Source: Terfezia claveryi (lineage: Eukaryota > Ascomycota > Pezizomycetes > Pezizales > Pezizaceae). From it: a stretch of 23,542 bases of DNA. The DNA is taken from NCBI GenBank assembly GCA_015179025.1, contig WHUX01000482.1:1-23542 (forward strand), in the 5' to 3' direction. Position numbers and translations under genes: made by a program. Of the stretch, positions 9,127 to 18,946 are shown piece by piece (the stretch's first letter is position 1; each line of letters opens with the position of its first letter). Under the pieces are notes generated by a model, which made no database searches, was not told where the DNA came from, and was given only the letters and a program-made list of their open reading frames with translations.

Positions 9127-10320
9127 TTATTCATCGATATCAAGATCATTCTCGGTCTGCTCATTATCAGAGGTTTAGTGTTCATCATCTTGCACATCAA
9201 AGATGGAGTTAGTCTTGAATAGGTAATGAGTATAGAAAGACGTAAAACTTACCAAGGGAGTAGTCTTCATCCTCTTCAGTATGAGCTAGGTGCTGCATGC
9301 TATTGGGAATGCGTTATCATGCAAGCTAAGTTGCTTGTTTGGCCTGAAAAAGTTCTTGGGTGAGCTCAGCTTCAAAGGCCAAGGTATCACTAATATTGAG
9401 GGGTTGGTCTGATTCCAGACATTCCTTGAGTTGTGCAGCTGCCAATCGTGCACCTATATCTGCCTTTATGACAGCCAAGAGGAGTGTATGTACTTTCTTG
9501 GAGTGTGTATTCTAGGTGGCTAGAAAGCGTTTATATGTTGCTATACACGTCAAAACGTAATCTCATTATATTAGATTATAAGTACTTATAAATGGATATA
9601 TCATATTTGAAATCTCTAGTTTTGGGTGGTTCCACATACACCCCTGTTCTCCATAACTTTAGGCAATGATGTATCGCAAAGGTGACAATGCAAATGAACA
9701 CTTCGTTAATAGAATCAAAGAAGGTTTCATTGAAATTCCCACGTATCTTGACTGAGGCAAACTACTTGTGGAAAATGACATCTATTATTTCGCTCACTCG
9801 GAAATACCTTTGGTGGGTCTGTATGAGGAGAATTAGACATGTTAGACTTCCAACGCTGTGAGGAACCTTTATCTCTCGGCCATCGGTATGGCAAATGAAC
9901 CAATCCTTTAGTAACAAGTATTTCACTTACTCAACAATCTCATGTTGTAGTAGCTTGGACAACCCAAAAACCTCGACAATGTTGTGTTTACATTCATAAA
10001 CAAGATGGAAGCGAGTTTATGAATGAATGCTATGGAGCTGTGTGAGTTTAGATTAATATCCGATATTATAGATAGGAAATATTATATATATGCATGTTTG
10101 TGATTTTGACATGTTCCAATTCTTGGCCAATATTCTCTTGTATCTTAATCCAGCTTACAGACAACAGTTGCTAGATCTCCTCTGTATTCAGTATAGGATT
10201 TGCAAACAAAGTATAGTACTGCATATGTGAGGCCACTGAAGTCATGAGTTCCTTGTATTGCTCTAGTATAGTGAAGAATGAGCATAATCTTGGCCCAATG
10301 CAAGATGGCTTTTTGGCCAT
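9127..10320 (-). pseudogene. Decayed gene resembling fungal DUF6532 proteins, with an intron
   Basis: Reading the minus strand from about 10320 (a possible ATG) gives coherent protein with stops: CSFFTILEQYKELM, NPILNTEEI, WIKIQENIGQELEHVK, then EVFGLSKLLQHEIVE, YLLLKDWFICHTDG, IDVIFHK, FASVKIRGNFNETFF, VTFAIHHCLKLWRTG, and near the end LLLAVIKADIGARLAAAQL. The spacing of the hydrophobic segments, the 'G..f...F' region and the 'W.tG' region resemble DUF6532, a fungal domain of unknown function often found near transposons. A 64-nt intron is supported at 9252-9189: GTAAGT donor, ACTAAC branch site, AAG acceptor; it joins EEDEDYSL to an acidic tail ending DLDIDE and TAA (9127). At least four internal stops make it inactive. 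The family call is from memory of its pattern and is moderate. Confidence 0.45.
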
Positions 10321-10422
10321 ATGGTCAGGCCGGTCCTCCTAATGTATATTATGGTCTTGTGAGTCCAAGCTGAACCTATCACTTAGTACATTACTCGTAC
10401 CAGATACAGTGTAAGTATGCAG

Positions 10423-10446
10423 CCGCCCTCTGCCAGTAGAGAGCGG
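10423..10446. repeat. GC-rich hairpin in AT-rich DNA
   Basis: CCGCCCTCT (10423-10431) pairs with AGAGAGCGG (10438-10446) at 8 of 9 positions around the loop GCCAGT. It stands out from AT-rich surroundings. The role is unknown. Confidence 0.55.
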
Positions 10447-10979
10447 CAGTAGGGAGGACTATGTATATCATGGTCAGCCAGACTGATCTTGATTTAGTTG
10501 TAGAGTGGTACTCACTTACACCCTAGAACTTGGTATAAGAGTAGCACTATAGTCAATATGCACTTTTCTTGTAGAGTGTATAGCATCATATCATTTAGAG
10601 AGTTGTATGTGAGGAGGCTACAGTACAGTCTCCTCAACTTCCTTCCCTTAGTCTCCCTTAGTAACAGTTTGTCCTCTTTTAACCCCTTAAGAACTTGGGC
10701 ATCATGATATTATACAAAGTACATGTGGGGAACAGGGATAGGCCTATAATTGATGATTAACTTCCTTAATTTCATGCTTAATAGTACCTGCTACACTTCG
10801 GATTTGTAGATGTAAGGGATGAGGATATTAACAAGAGGCCATAAAGAATGGATATGGGGATTAAAGAAGTTCATAAGAGGTGATAAAAAGTGGATATGAG
10901 GAGTTGGAAATTTGGGCTAACCTAGCATACTAGTGATCAATAGGTGATATGCTACATTGAGTGTCTTTTATCTACCTTT
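10447..10979. other. Intergenic, no gene seen
   Basis: AT-rich sequence with one local duplication: AAGAGGCCATAAAGAATGGATATGG-like text near 10832 resembles AAGAGGTGATAAAAAGTGGATATGA near 10875. No coding frame is convincing. Confidence 0.5.
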
Positions 10980-11205
10980 AATGCCAATCCTATCTAGATA
11001 TCCAGTATTTTAAAAAAAACTATCTAAATAAACAAACACTTGACTTAACCAGACTAATACCCAACTAACTCTAAAAGCACTTAACAAACCTTAACTAATT
11101 ACAAGAAAACCTGACTAACCATAAACGAACTTGACTAATAATAAAAAAAACCAACTAAAAACAAAACAACTAATCCTAAAATAAAACCCTTAAAATACAA
11201 CCTGA
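10980..11205. repeat. Low-complexity A/C/T tract with recurrent ACTAAC/TTGACTAA words
   Basis: The plus strand has very few G residues for over 200 bp. Words such as ACTTGACTTAACC, CCTGACTAACC and CTTGACTAAT recur at irregular 20-30 bp spacing. It may be a degenerate minisatellite. It ends just before MITE copy 1. Confidence 0.55.
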
Positions 11206-11211
11206 ATAATA

Positions 11212-11459
11212 TATCAGGAAAGAAAATAGTTTGTCTCCAGTGTTTCTAGAGACAGTAATGCCACTGGAGACAAGATGTGTCTCCACAATTGGCAGAATGT
11301 CTCCTAGTGTCTCTTATAGACACTGGGAGACACCAGGAGATATATAGGAGACACTTAGGAGATACTTAGGAGACATAAAAGATACAAAAGACACAAAAGA
11401 CAACTCTGTCTCCTAGAGACACCATCTGGCGTCTCGATGCCACTTTTTTCTTGCTAATG
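11212..11459 (+). mobile_element. MITE copy 1 (about 248 bp, TA target site)
   Basis: The copy begins TATCAGGAAAGAAAATAG and ends CACTTTTTTCTTGCTAATG. TA flanks both sides (11210-11211 and 11460-11461), as expected for Tc1/mariner-type insertion. The interior is packed with GTCTCC and GGAGAC words that pair with one another. It matches the reverse complement of 13626-13873 along its whole length with scattered differences. It encodes nothing. Confidence 0.8.
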
Positions 11460-11524
11460 TACCCAATATCCAAAGTCATATAATGATTTTCACTACCTTC
11501 ATTTCCTCCTACTGCCTCTGTTGC

Positions 11525-12960
11525 CTAAATTATTACTAACCACCTGTAGCAGATGGCTGATTTGTATTTGGAGAGTTTGGGGAGGTGGGGATAGTGAGGT
11601 TAGGGAGTCTGGGCGGGGGTGGAGCTTAGGTATTTATCATTTCCCAATAGTATTGGGCTGTGTTCAATCCATAAACTTTGCTCACTATCCATTGAACACA
11701 CAAGAGTTGGTTCAATTGAGTAGCCCGACATCTTACAGCTACCACCTGATGTGCCTTGACGAGTTGAGGACCAGAGGTAATTTATGGCTGTTTGAGGCAT
11801 CGAATATAGCAGTAACTCTCATCATCAGAATCGATGATACCTGCATTTAGGAAGAGGCGCTTATGCTCCTTCTTGATATTGTTCAGGGTTTTCTGCTGGC
11901 AGGCTACTCTTCTATAGAGTTTATACTTGCATTGTTCAAAAGTATAGTCTTTTGTAGGCATCTGATGCTGACGGACCCTAGTAATATTACATACATTCAT
12001 ATCAGAATCTTTAGCAAAATCTTCATATTCGTTCTAGAGGATAAACTTCTTAAGTTTGAAGTAAGGATCGGCTCGAGGGGTAGTATTGGCTCTTGGAGGT
12101 ACAGAATAGAGTAATACTATTAGGCATACTAGGTCACTTTTAGACATTCAGAAAAATGCCTTCACCTCTACATCAGAACAGAGACCGGTATAGTTGGCAG
12201 GAAAGCTGAGGTTAGGAGGGTTCTAGTCTTTGAGTGTGCCCAATATTTCTAGAATCTTTTGATCGGCAGGAACATGAGCTTTAACCATATCCCAAATTCT
12301 GTCTAGAGTTATTGTCTGAATAACCCCTAATCTCCTCCTATCCCATTCATCCCAGATCTACCTATTGATATCTCTATGCTCTTCTATCTCAGGATCACAT
12401 ACCCAGTATACCACTACTGTCTCTACAGCTTCGCTGGCATCGGAGATATTATCTTCTTCATTAGAGTTCTCGTAAGCATGTCCCTTCTTTCAAGCATACT
12501 TGATAGCCAGGTTTTTTGATGTCTCAGAACGTTTCTTCTAGCAATCTTGTAATAGTGCCTCCAGTGCCTTTTTGTGGGACTCAGACCCACTAGCCAGTTG
12601 ATTCCTCATGGAACTTCTAAATCCAGTTAGGCTACGAGCAGTAATGATAATAGTATCTTTCTCATTTTAGCTTACTGAGGCCTAACTTCAGATTGAATAT
12701 TGGGTACAATAGTTCTTAACAGTATTATATTATGATATGTAGTCAGCATCTCGAGTATCCCACCCCAAGTCAGTCTTTGAGTTCTGAATTAGGTTTTTCG
12801 GAGTAACTATTTTGGTTGAATATGAGTCATATTAGTCTAGTCTAGGTTAGTTGGGTTGTCCTTCTCATACGTCAGGTGTGAGTTTTGGTAAATAGAGGAT
12901 TACCTTATATGGAAATATGCCTAAATAAGATCTTGGTATTGTGCTTAACGCAAAGGTAGC
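11525..12960 (-). pseudogene. Unidentified protein pseudogene, single frame over about 1.4 kb
   Basis: On the minus strand one frame runs from about 12960 to the stops near 11525 with roughly ten stop codons and no visible frameshift. Readable segments in order: STIPRSYLGIFPYKV, ILYLPKLTPDV, KIVTPKNLIQNSKTDLGWDT, DTIIITARSLTGFRSSMRNQ, SHKKALEALLQDC, an acidic stretch YENSNEEDNISDASEAVE, VYWVCDPEIEEHRDINR, IWDEWDRRRLGVIQTITLD, IWDMVKAHVPADQKILEIL, MPTKDYTFEQCKYKLYRRVA and LCVQWIVSKVYGLNTAQYY. It looks soluble, charged and helical; the end is proline-rich. Two inverted MITE copies lie outside it on both sides. I do not recognise the family: there is no visible transposase triad, zinc finger or membrane segment. 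The stops fit the same transition decay as its neighbours. Confidence 0.55.
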
Positions 12961-13324
12961 TATTGTTTAAGTGGATATGGTATATAGATTAGTAATGATA
13001 ATTCACTATAACTACAATAGGGTACATCAGCTCTTTTATATATTACATAGGCAAAGGCCTTCATTTGAACTTTGAAATCATGACCATTTAAGGTCAAACT
13101 TCAAAACAGATAGAAAGTAATACATATGCTGGGTTATGTCTAAACCTGATGGCACTAGTCTACTCCAGGACAAGCTTAGTCTACAAGTATACTAGGGTAG
13201 TATATACAACATGGCAATATGCATATGGAAACAACCTCAAGTTTGCTTCGAATATTAATAAAGTTCGAGATTACTATACTAATATTGTACATATAGCTTT
13301 ATAAATACTTATTTTGTAAAATAA
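12961..13324. other. Intergenic, no gene seen
   Basis: AT-rich sequence upstream of the minus-strand pseudogene. It could hold its former promoter or N-terminus, but all frames are closed by frequent stops. Confidence 0.5.
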
Positions 13325-13405
13325 GGTATGGTGTAGTAGTTAGGGATTGAGTTGATATTGAGCTTATCTGGGTGACTAGTAAGATATGGGTTCGATTCTA
13401 CTTCA
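13325..13405 (+). ncRNA. tRNA-like sequence (decayed tRNA or head of a SINE)
   Basis: TGGTGTAGTAG (13329-13339) fits the pol III A box TRGYNNARNNG, and GGTTCGATTCT (13389-13399) fits the B box. The 49-nt gap between them is plausible for a tRNA gene. The T-stem and acceptor stem do not pair well, so it is not a functional tRNA as it stands. A T-rich stretch follows at about 13406. A tRNA-derived SINE is the main alternative. Confidence 0.45.
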
Positions 13406-13625
13406 GTTTTTTACTTTTTAAATTTTATTGGTTCGCCAAGAAACTCATAATTAGAAAGTCGTCCCACTGCACTAAGCAAACCCCCGATGAGCTTAGCAGA
13501 ACACTTAAATAATATCAGTTCGCAAAATCACTTCAAACTTCACTTTTTACCCACTTACCAATTGCGAAACCACCCCATAGATACCTAACTTCCAAAATGA
13601 ACAGCTACAAAACCCATTGTCCCTA

Positions 13626-13873
13626 CATCAGCAAGAAAAAAGTGGCATCGGGATGCCAGGTGGTGTCTCCAGGAGACAGGGTTGTCTCTGGTATCTTTTG
13701 TGTCTTTTATGTCTCCTAGGTGTCTCTTGAGTATCTCCCATATGTCTCCCAATGTCTCTCAGTGTCTCCTGGAGACACTGGGAGACATTCTGCCAATCGT
13801 GGAGACACACCTTGTCTCTAGTGGCAATACTGTCTCTAGAGACACTGGAGACAAACTATTTTCTTTCCTGATG
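13626..13873 (-). mobile_element. MITE copy 2 (about 248 bp, inverted relative to copy 1)
   Basis: The copy starts CATCAGCAAGAAAAAAGTGG and ends CTATTTTCTTTCCTGATG, with TA on both sides (13624-13625 and 13874-13875). The two ends form an imperfect terminal inverted repeat. Its reverse complement matches copy 1 throughout, including the GTCTCC/GGAGAC-rich interior. Copies 1 and 2 could each have inserted independently, since each has its own TA pair. Confidence 0.8.
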
Positions 13874-13918
13874 TAGTATAATAGTATATATACTTCTTGA
13901 GGAGCATATGCTAATCAT

Positions 13919-16900
13919 ATGGAGAACAAATATCCAGACAAACATAAAATATTTACCCCTCGTGTACGTCAGCTAAACAATTTTCTATAGCATACAGAGG
14001 CCTACATAGAACAATTAGGCTCAGTATTGACCCATGAAGGTGAAGCTTCTCCTCGAGGCATTTTAAGTATTAATCATGCTGACACTAGATGGTGATGGTT
14101 CTGGTAGAAGGATTTCAGATAATAATGAGGATGAGGATGACTTTGGTCAAGATATTGATAGAGATAACCTTAGCTGAATACAACAACTCTACAGAGATTT
14201 CCAGCCTATAAAACATGACGATATTGATGATCCGACAAATGACTCGGATGCAGAACTAATTCATGAATCCACCAATTCCCCCCTGACACTAAAGCATATA
14301 ATACTGACCAGATTCGGCAGTTCCTAGCTGGATATCAAGCAGGTCAACCACTCCAAGATTTTCTATTCTTAACGCAGTGATTACTGGAATACAATCATCT
14401 TCATCCCTTCTATAATGCCCGTGATTTCGAGCTGGCCCAGTTTTTTACTTTTAGCAAGGTACCTCTAACTAAGATTGATGATTTTTTTTAGGAGAACATC
14501 TTGCTAGGGTTATACGCTGACCCCTTAACATCTAGTGTCTCCTTTAAATTGGGGCACACATTTACCAGACAAACCAACAAAATAGTTACCGATCCTGGGT
14601 TAGCAACAGGATCAGTTCAATATGCTGAGCATCCTAAGGCTTATTTCTACTATCGCAATATAATAGATTGTATTAAACATCTTTTGCAGCAGCGAGCCTT
14701 TGTAAAACATATGCTTTGAGAACTGGTAAAGTTGTTTAACTCGGATAATGAGAGAATATATTCTGAGCGGAATATAGAATCATAGTGGTGGGATCAACAG
14801 GTATGCACTCTAATTAAATTGCCATACTATAGCTGCTTGCTTACATCTTCCAGAAGCAAGTTCCTATCTAGTGTATGGTGGTCCCTGTCCTTTTGGCATT
14901 AGATCAAACCCATCTCACTAACTTCTTTAGGGACAAGAAGTTATAGCTATTGTATATGAGTATTGGGAATATCAAATCTACTATTCGCAATAAACCGACT
15001 ATGAATGCATAGATTCCTATTGCCCTACTTCCGATCCTCCCAAAACGTCTTGATAGAATTCCTGGGTATCCTGTTGAGACTCAGGAATTGGATGCCCTCC
15101 AGGTTACGCATAGAATCCTGAGGTCCATACTCAGTCCCCTGGCCAATACAAGAATTCAGCAAGGGACTGAGATGGTATATTGTGATGAAAAGGTATGCAA
15201 CTGAATGCTTAGGCTATCTGCCTGGTTGGTAGACTATATGAAGGATGTCATGATCTATAGTATTCTTTCCAATAGATGCCCAGTCTGTATTGCCCCTCCC
15301 AATAAATTTGAGGGTCTTTTGGACACACCATATAATATACAGCAATACTTCTAGTATGCCACTGCATACCACAAATCCAACCTGCATATGCTTGAATTCG
15401 ACAGTGTTAAGAGGATCAACAATGCCCTTTGGCATCTCTCCAACCTTGAACCTCATACTCTTTTTTGTGGGGATACCTTGTACACACTTCTCCTGAAGAT
15501 GCTTACCTACCTAATAAAGTGGATCCAGGAATTCCTGGATCATGTTGGACATCTTATAGTATTCAATCATATATAGTCTTGATTACCACCCTTCCTGGAG
15601 TTTACTAGGCCAAACAAGGCATACTGTTCTATCACCTAATGGCAGGGTATAGAAATATACAATCTACTATAGGTACTTCTAACAGTGTTTACAGCTACAC
15701 TCACTAGGAGATTAGATATCCCTGCAATTGAAATACAACATAGAGCATCTTGCCACAAGGCAATACTATGTGTTCAGTATTTAATGGACTTCATTCTTAT
15801 TACACAATACAAGGTGCATACTTTAGGAACAATCCAATCAATGAGGGATTACCTCGAGGACTTTTATAAGCACAAGGAGGTGTTCCTCCATTTTCATACA
15901 ATAAAGTCCACTAAGGCTGTAGCAAAGGTAGCATCAAAAGACCTCCACACAGAATATTACTGCCTACTAGCATCGGATGAATTACATTCCACTACACCCT
16001 CTAAACAATACAAGCTCTAGCAAGAGTTGCAACTAGAGACTGAGAAATTAGTGAATGAGACCCTTACCAGTAGTGTACACTACAACTTTCCAAAGATGTA
16101 TTTAATATCATATTTCATGGAACTAATAGCCATATACAAATCTCTCCTGCAATATTCAACAGAGATCTGTGAAGCTTTATATAAGCTACTCAAAGATGCA
16201 TATCATTACAGTAACTACATCAATACATTACCACAAATCCTTCAGTCTAACACATAGGCACACCATTTTGCTATATGGGAAAGAAATCTTGAACAATGGA
16301 TCTCTGATCTTCCTTACATGCCTAATGAAATAAGGAGCATTATCCGTCTGATACGCAAGGGTTTACATCTCTCTAGTGATACTGCTCCTGAGTTGACCAG
16401 ATGTAAGTTGCAAGGACTACTAACAACAACAGATATATATAATCTGGAAACATTAGAGAAACTCTACCAACTACTAGATGTTAGAGTACTAACAATAACC
16501 TATCTTGCATGCAATCATTATGCCTAGTCCTCCAATCCCAAAACTGACGTTACACATCTACAGGATGCCCCATTGGATGTATTTCATACTTTCCAAGTTG
16601 CGGTTCCAATATTCAATAGTAATGGACACATGCTACACTATGTATAATGCATCAGAGATAAGTTATTCTGCAACTAAGATGAAAGGTATGACTAGGTGTT
16701 TGTCCAACATCATAAGTCAGTACAGGAGAAGGTCCCTGGTGGACTTGATAGTAAGGTTCCTGCCAAACTAAATACTTTATTCAAACTGCAAGACATGGTA
16801 GCCAAAGATATGTACCACCTTACTCATGTTTTACTAATGATAATAGTGGAATTATCGATACTCAATAGCTTAGAGGGCATGGTGCATATCAGATTGCCAT

Positions 16901-17034
16901 CGAAGAATCATATGATAAGAATTGCAGACATAGAGGGCATAGCTCATCTAGTCCCCATCTATAATAGAGAGCTTTATATTATTAACAACTGCATTGATCT
17001 ATATATGTGGAATAATATTTATGATAGTCACTAG
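13919..17034 (+). pseudogene. Plavaka-like (CACTA superfamily) transposase, decayed, one intron
   Basis: Such transposases cut and paste DNA transposons in fungi. From an ATG at 13919 the reading is MENKYPDKHK..., an acidic region (about 14070-14270), then family motifs: FYNARDFELAQFF, VSFKLGHTFTRQ, FYYRNIIDCIKHLLQQRA, WWDQQ, VPVLLALDQTHLTNFF, LYMSIGNIKS, NKPTMNA, LSAWLVDYM, SNRCPVC, INNALWHLSN, a long middle region, FHTFQVAVPIFNS, and a C-terminus with EGMVHIRLPS, IRIADIEGIAHLVPIYN and the stop at 17032. An intron at 14801-14853 (GTATGC...TTCCAG, 53 nt) restores the frame exactly between WWDQQ and KQVPI. After it, 2.2 kb stay in one frame with stops but no frameshift. One frameshift lies near 14090. 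No terminal inverted repeats were recognised. Family recognition is from motif order. Confidence 0.72.
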
Positions 17035-17040
17035 ATTACA

Positions 17041-17095
17041 TATAGCTAGCAGAACAATAAATGAATATATAGCTAGCAGATCAATAAAAGAATTT
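17041..17095 (+). repeat. 27-bp direct duplication
   Basis: TATAGCTAGCAGAACAATAA at 17041 recurs as TATAGCTAGCAGATCAATAA at 17068, just after the transposase stop. Confidence 0.7.
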
Positions 17096-17234
17096 AAATA
17101 GAATATATATAGAGTATTTCATAGTCCAAGAGTTTGAGGATATACATATATGAATATTTAGGAAGTTATAGAATTAGTACACTAATTAAATTGTGTGCAA
17201 GAAATTTATGCTAGATAGCACTGAAATCACAAAT

Positions 17235-17383
17235 GGCATCAGGTTTGTCATACGAGGCAGCAGGTGCGCTGCTGGCATCCGGATTGTGTTGCAAGGTAGT
17301 AGAAGCACTGCTGGTGTCTAGATTATATCACGAGGCAGTAGGTGTGCTACTGGTATTCTGATTGTGTTGCAATGCAGCTAGGT
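17235..17383 (+). repeat. 39-bp minisatellite, about 3.8 units
   Basis: Units start at 17235, 17274, 17313 and 17352 with exactly 39 bp spacing, each opening GGYRTYMKG and carrying a GGCAGYAGG-like block and GCTGCT or GCTACT at the end. Because 39 is a multiple of three, the array encodes a 13-residue repeat of type GIRxVxxGSRCAA in one frame, broken by a TAG in the third unit. It may be a remnant of a coding minisatellite. No family is recognised. Confidence 0.8.
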
Positions 17384-17486
17384 ATCCACATGCACAGGAC
17401 ACACAGGACGCACTCGCCCAAGCTCTTATATTTGGACGCTGGGCCATGCCTCTAGATACTACTTTTTTCTTACTGATGAGGGTAAG

Positions 17487-17820
17487 AGTTTAAAAAAGGA
17501 GTCTAGCAAGAAGTCCTCTAGTAGGGTAGCTGGAGGTGGAGAAGATGATCTAGGATCTGGATCTGAGAGTGATTAGTCAGATAATAGTTCTGATGATAAC
17601 AGAAGGAAAAGGTCTAGTAGGGAACCTAGCCTTTACCACTTAGAATGGTCTAAGAAAACTGGTTAAAATATACCTTCATAGCAAATTAGTAAATTTCTAG
17701 TAAAAAAGGCAAACAAACTTACAAAAATTCCTAATCCTCTACAAATTGATAGAGTATTAGAGAAATAGAGAGATCAAACTACCTTTGACAACTATATGTA
17801 ACAGTTGTAAAAGTGGGTAG
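17487..17820 (+). pseudogene. Gene fragment, serine/acidic-rich then helical; function unknown
   Basis: One frame reads KKESSKKSSSRVAGGGEDD, an acidic serine tract, RRKRSSREPSLYHLEWSKK, ISKFLVKKANKLTKIPNPL, IDRVLEK and TTFDNYM, with five or so stops at positions where Gln would fit. The composition is that of a former protein with a disordered, phosphorylatable linker and a basic motif RRKR. It could be the N- or C-terminal part of a transposon protein. No domain is recognised. Confidence 0.4.
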
Positions 17821-18010
17821 TATTACGGCTGAGATTATGCAGACCGGGCCGGCGCCACCTGATGGTGGATGGCCAGGTGTCAACCCCGCTTTCCTATATA
17901 TATGCCCACTTCTTGTATCTAGCTATTGCTCTCTAAAACTTGAGCGAAGTTTTGTATCACTAGGTTACTTTAAATGAAGCTACTATTTTTCACATTGTGC
18001 ACCCAGTTAG
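17797..18010 (+). mobile_element. LTR-like segment with TATA box (possible solo LTR of another family)
   Basis: TGTAAC at 17797 could be an LTR start. It is followed by a GC-rich block with short palindromes (GGCCGGCGCC; CACCTGATGGTGG), a TATA run (TATATATATG near 17895) and a hairpin AAAACTT/GAAGTTTT near 17936-17955. The layout is like that of the family A LTR but the sequence is not homologous. The 3' border and target duplication cannot be fixed; a candidate end is the CA near 17994. Confidence 0.3.
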
Positions 18011-18343
18011 ACCCTGGCAAGTGATTATGCCTTCGTACAATCTATATATCGATATTTTGACAGATATTACCATAATTGCTAGCTTGCCCCTAACATTACT
18101 TCACTTTGATAAAAGGGACTGGTAATTCTAGGTCAAATCACCCCTCCCTCACTACCTATACTGTTGGATGATCCTCCAAGGGCGGAATGGATTATTAGCT
18201 AATATAAGCGATATTGGAAATAATTATTTTCCCCTTCTATTTGTTTATTAGCTTGTTTTAACCAACATACTAATCCTCTATTATAATCTCCAGATCTACT
18301 AAGTCTCAGATGTCGAGTGACATACTCAAACACCCCTTTGCCA
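18011..18343. other. Intergenic, no gene seen
   Basis: AT-rich sequence without a convincing coding frame, RNA gene or repeat. Confidence 0.5.
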
Positions 18344-18462
18344 AGCTTATAAGGCCCCGAACAAGCCTATAAGGCCCCGAATGAGCTTACAAGCCTTCGA
18401 GTGAGCTTACAACCCCTGAGCAAGCTTACAACCCTCGAGCGAGCTTACATGCCCCCAAACGA
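18344..18462 (+). repeat. 20-bp minisatellite, about six units
   Basis: Units of 19-20 bp begin AGCTTATAAGGCCCCGAACA and continue as AGCCTATAAGGCCCCGAATG, AGCTTACAAGCCTTCGAGTG and three more variants. Divergence increases to the right. Confidence 0.85.
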
Positions 18463-18783
18463 GCTCAAAGCTCAAAGACCCAATATGAGCTCTTAGGTTC
18501 AAAAACCATGTTCGAGCTTATAAGCTCAAAGACCTCCACCTTAGGCAAAGACTGAAGCTAGCACTCTGAGTGCTAAAGACCCAAATGAGTGCTACAAGTG
18601 CTAAAGACCCGAATGAGTACCCAGAGCGTACAAATAAACAAGACTCCCCTCTTGCGCTGGCAAGTCGGGTTGGATAGCTTAGATAGCTGGGAAAGCATGC
18701 ATTGAACCTTTTCCTATGATATTGGCTTTTTCCCATAGGGTTTTGCCATGCAGAGGTTTTTAATGGCAATAGTATATGGAATA
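18463..18783. other. Degenerate continuation of the minisatellite; no gene
   Basis: The words GCTCAAAGACC and GCTAAAGACCC recur several times between about 18465 and 18615, suggesting a related, more decayed array. The rest up to the MITE shows nothing. A minus-strand open frame at 18518-18769 lacks any domain. Confidence 0.45.
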
Positions 18784-18946
18784 CCCCCCCATCAGGAAAG
18801 AATTATAATTTGCCTTTAGTAGCACTCAGGGCACCTATGAAATAAGTGCTATTTATTTGCTGGGTACTTTGGGCGCCAGTGGGCGCCAGTAGGCGCCATC
18901 AAGCGCCCTGGATGCCACTAAAAGCAAACTATAATTCCTTCCTGAT
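18784..18946 (+). mobile_element. MITE copy 3 (short relative), cut at its right end by the LTR
   Basis: After TA and seven C residues the copy starts ATCAGGAAAGAATTATAATT. Its right end, AATTATAGTTTGC when reversed, mirrors the left end over about 48 bp and stops at CCTGAT (18946), where the LTR begins. The first 12 bases equal those of copies 1 and 2, and the GATGCCACT word near the right end is also shared. The interior carries three to four GGCGCC-type palindromic words in place of GTCTCC/GGAGAC. The missing right tip, expected to be G residues and TA, should lie beyond the 3' LTR of the inserted element. Confidence 0.75.

Noticed and set aside
11213..13872. A single DNA transposon with 245-bp terminal inverted repeats
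   Set aside because: Each arm has its own imperfect terminal repeats and its own TA pair on both sides, so two separate MITEs explain it better. The composite version is kept only as a hypothesis.
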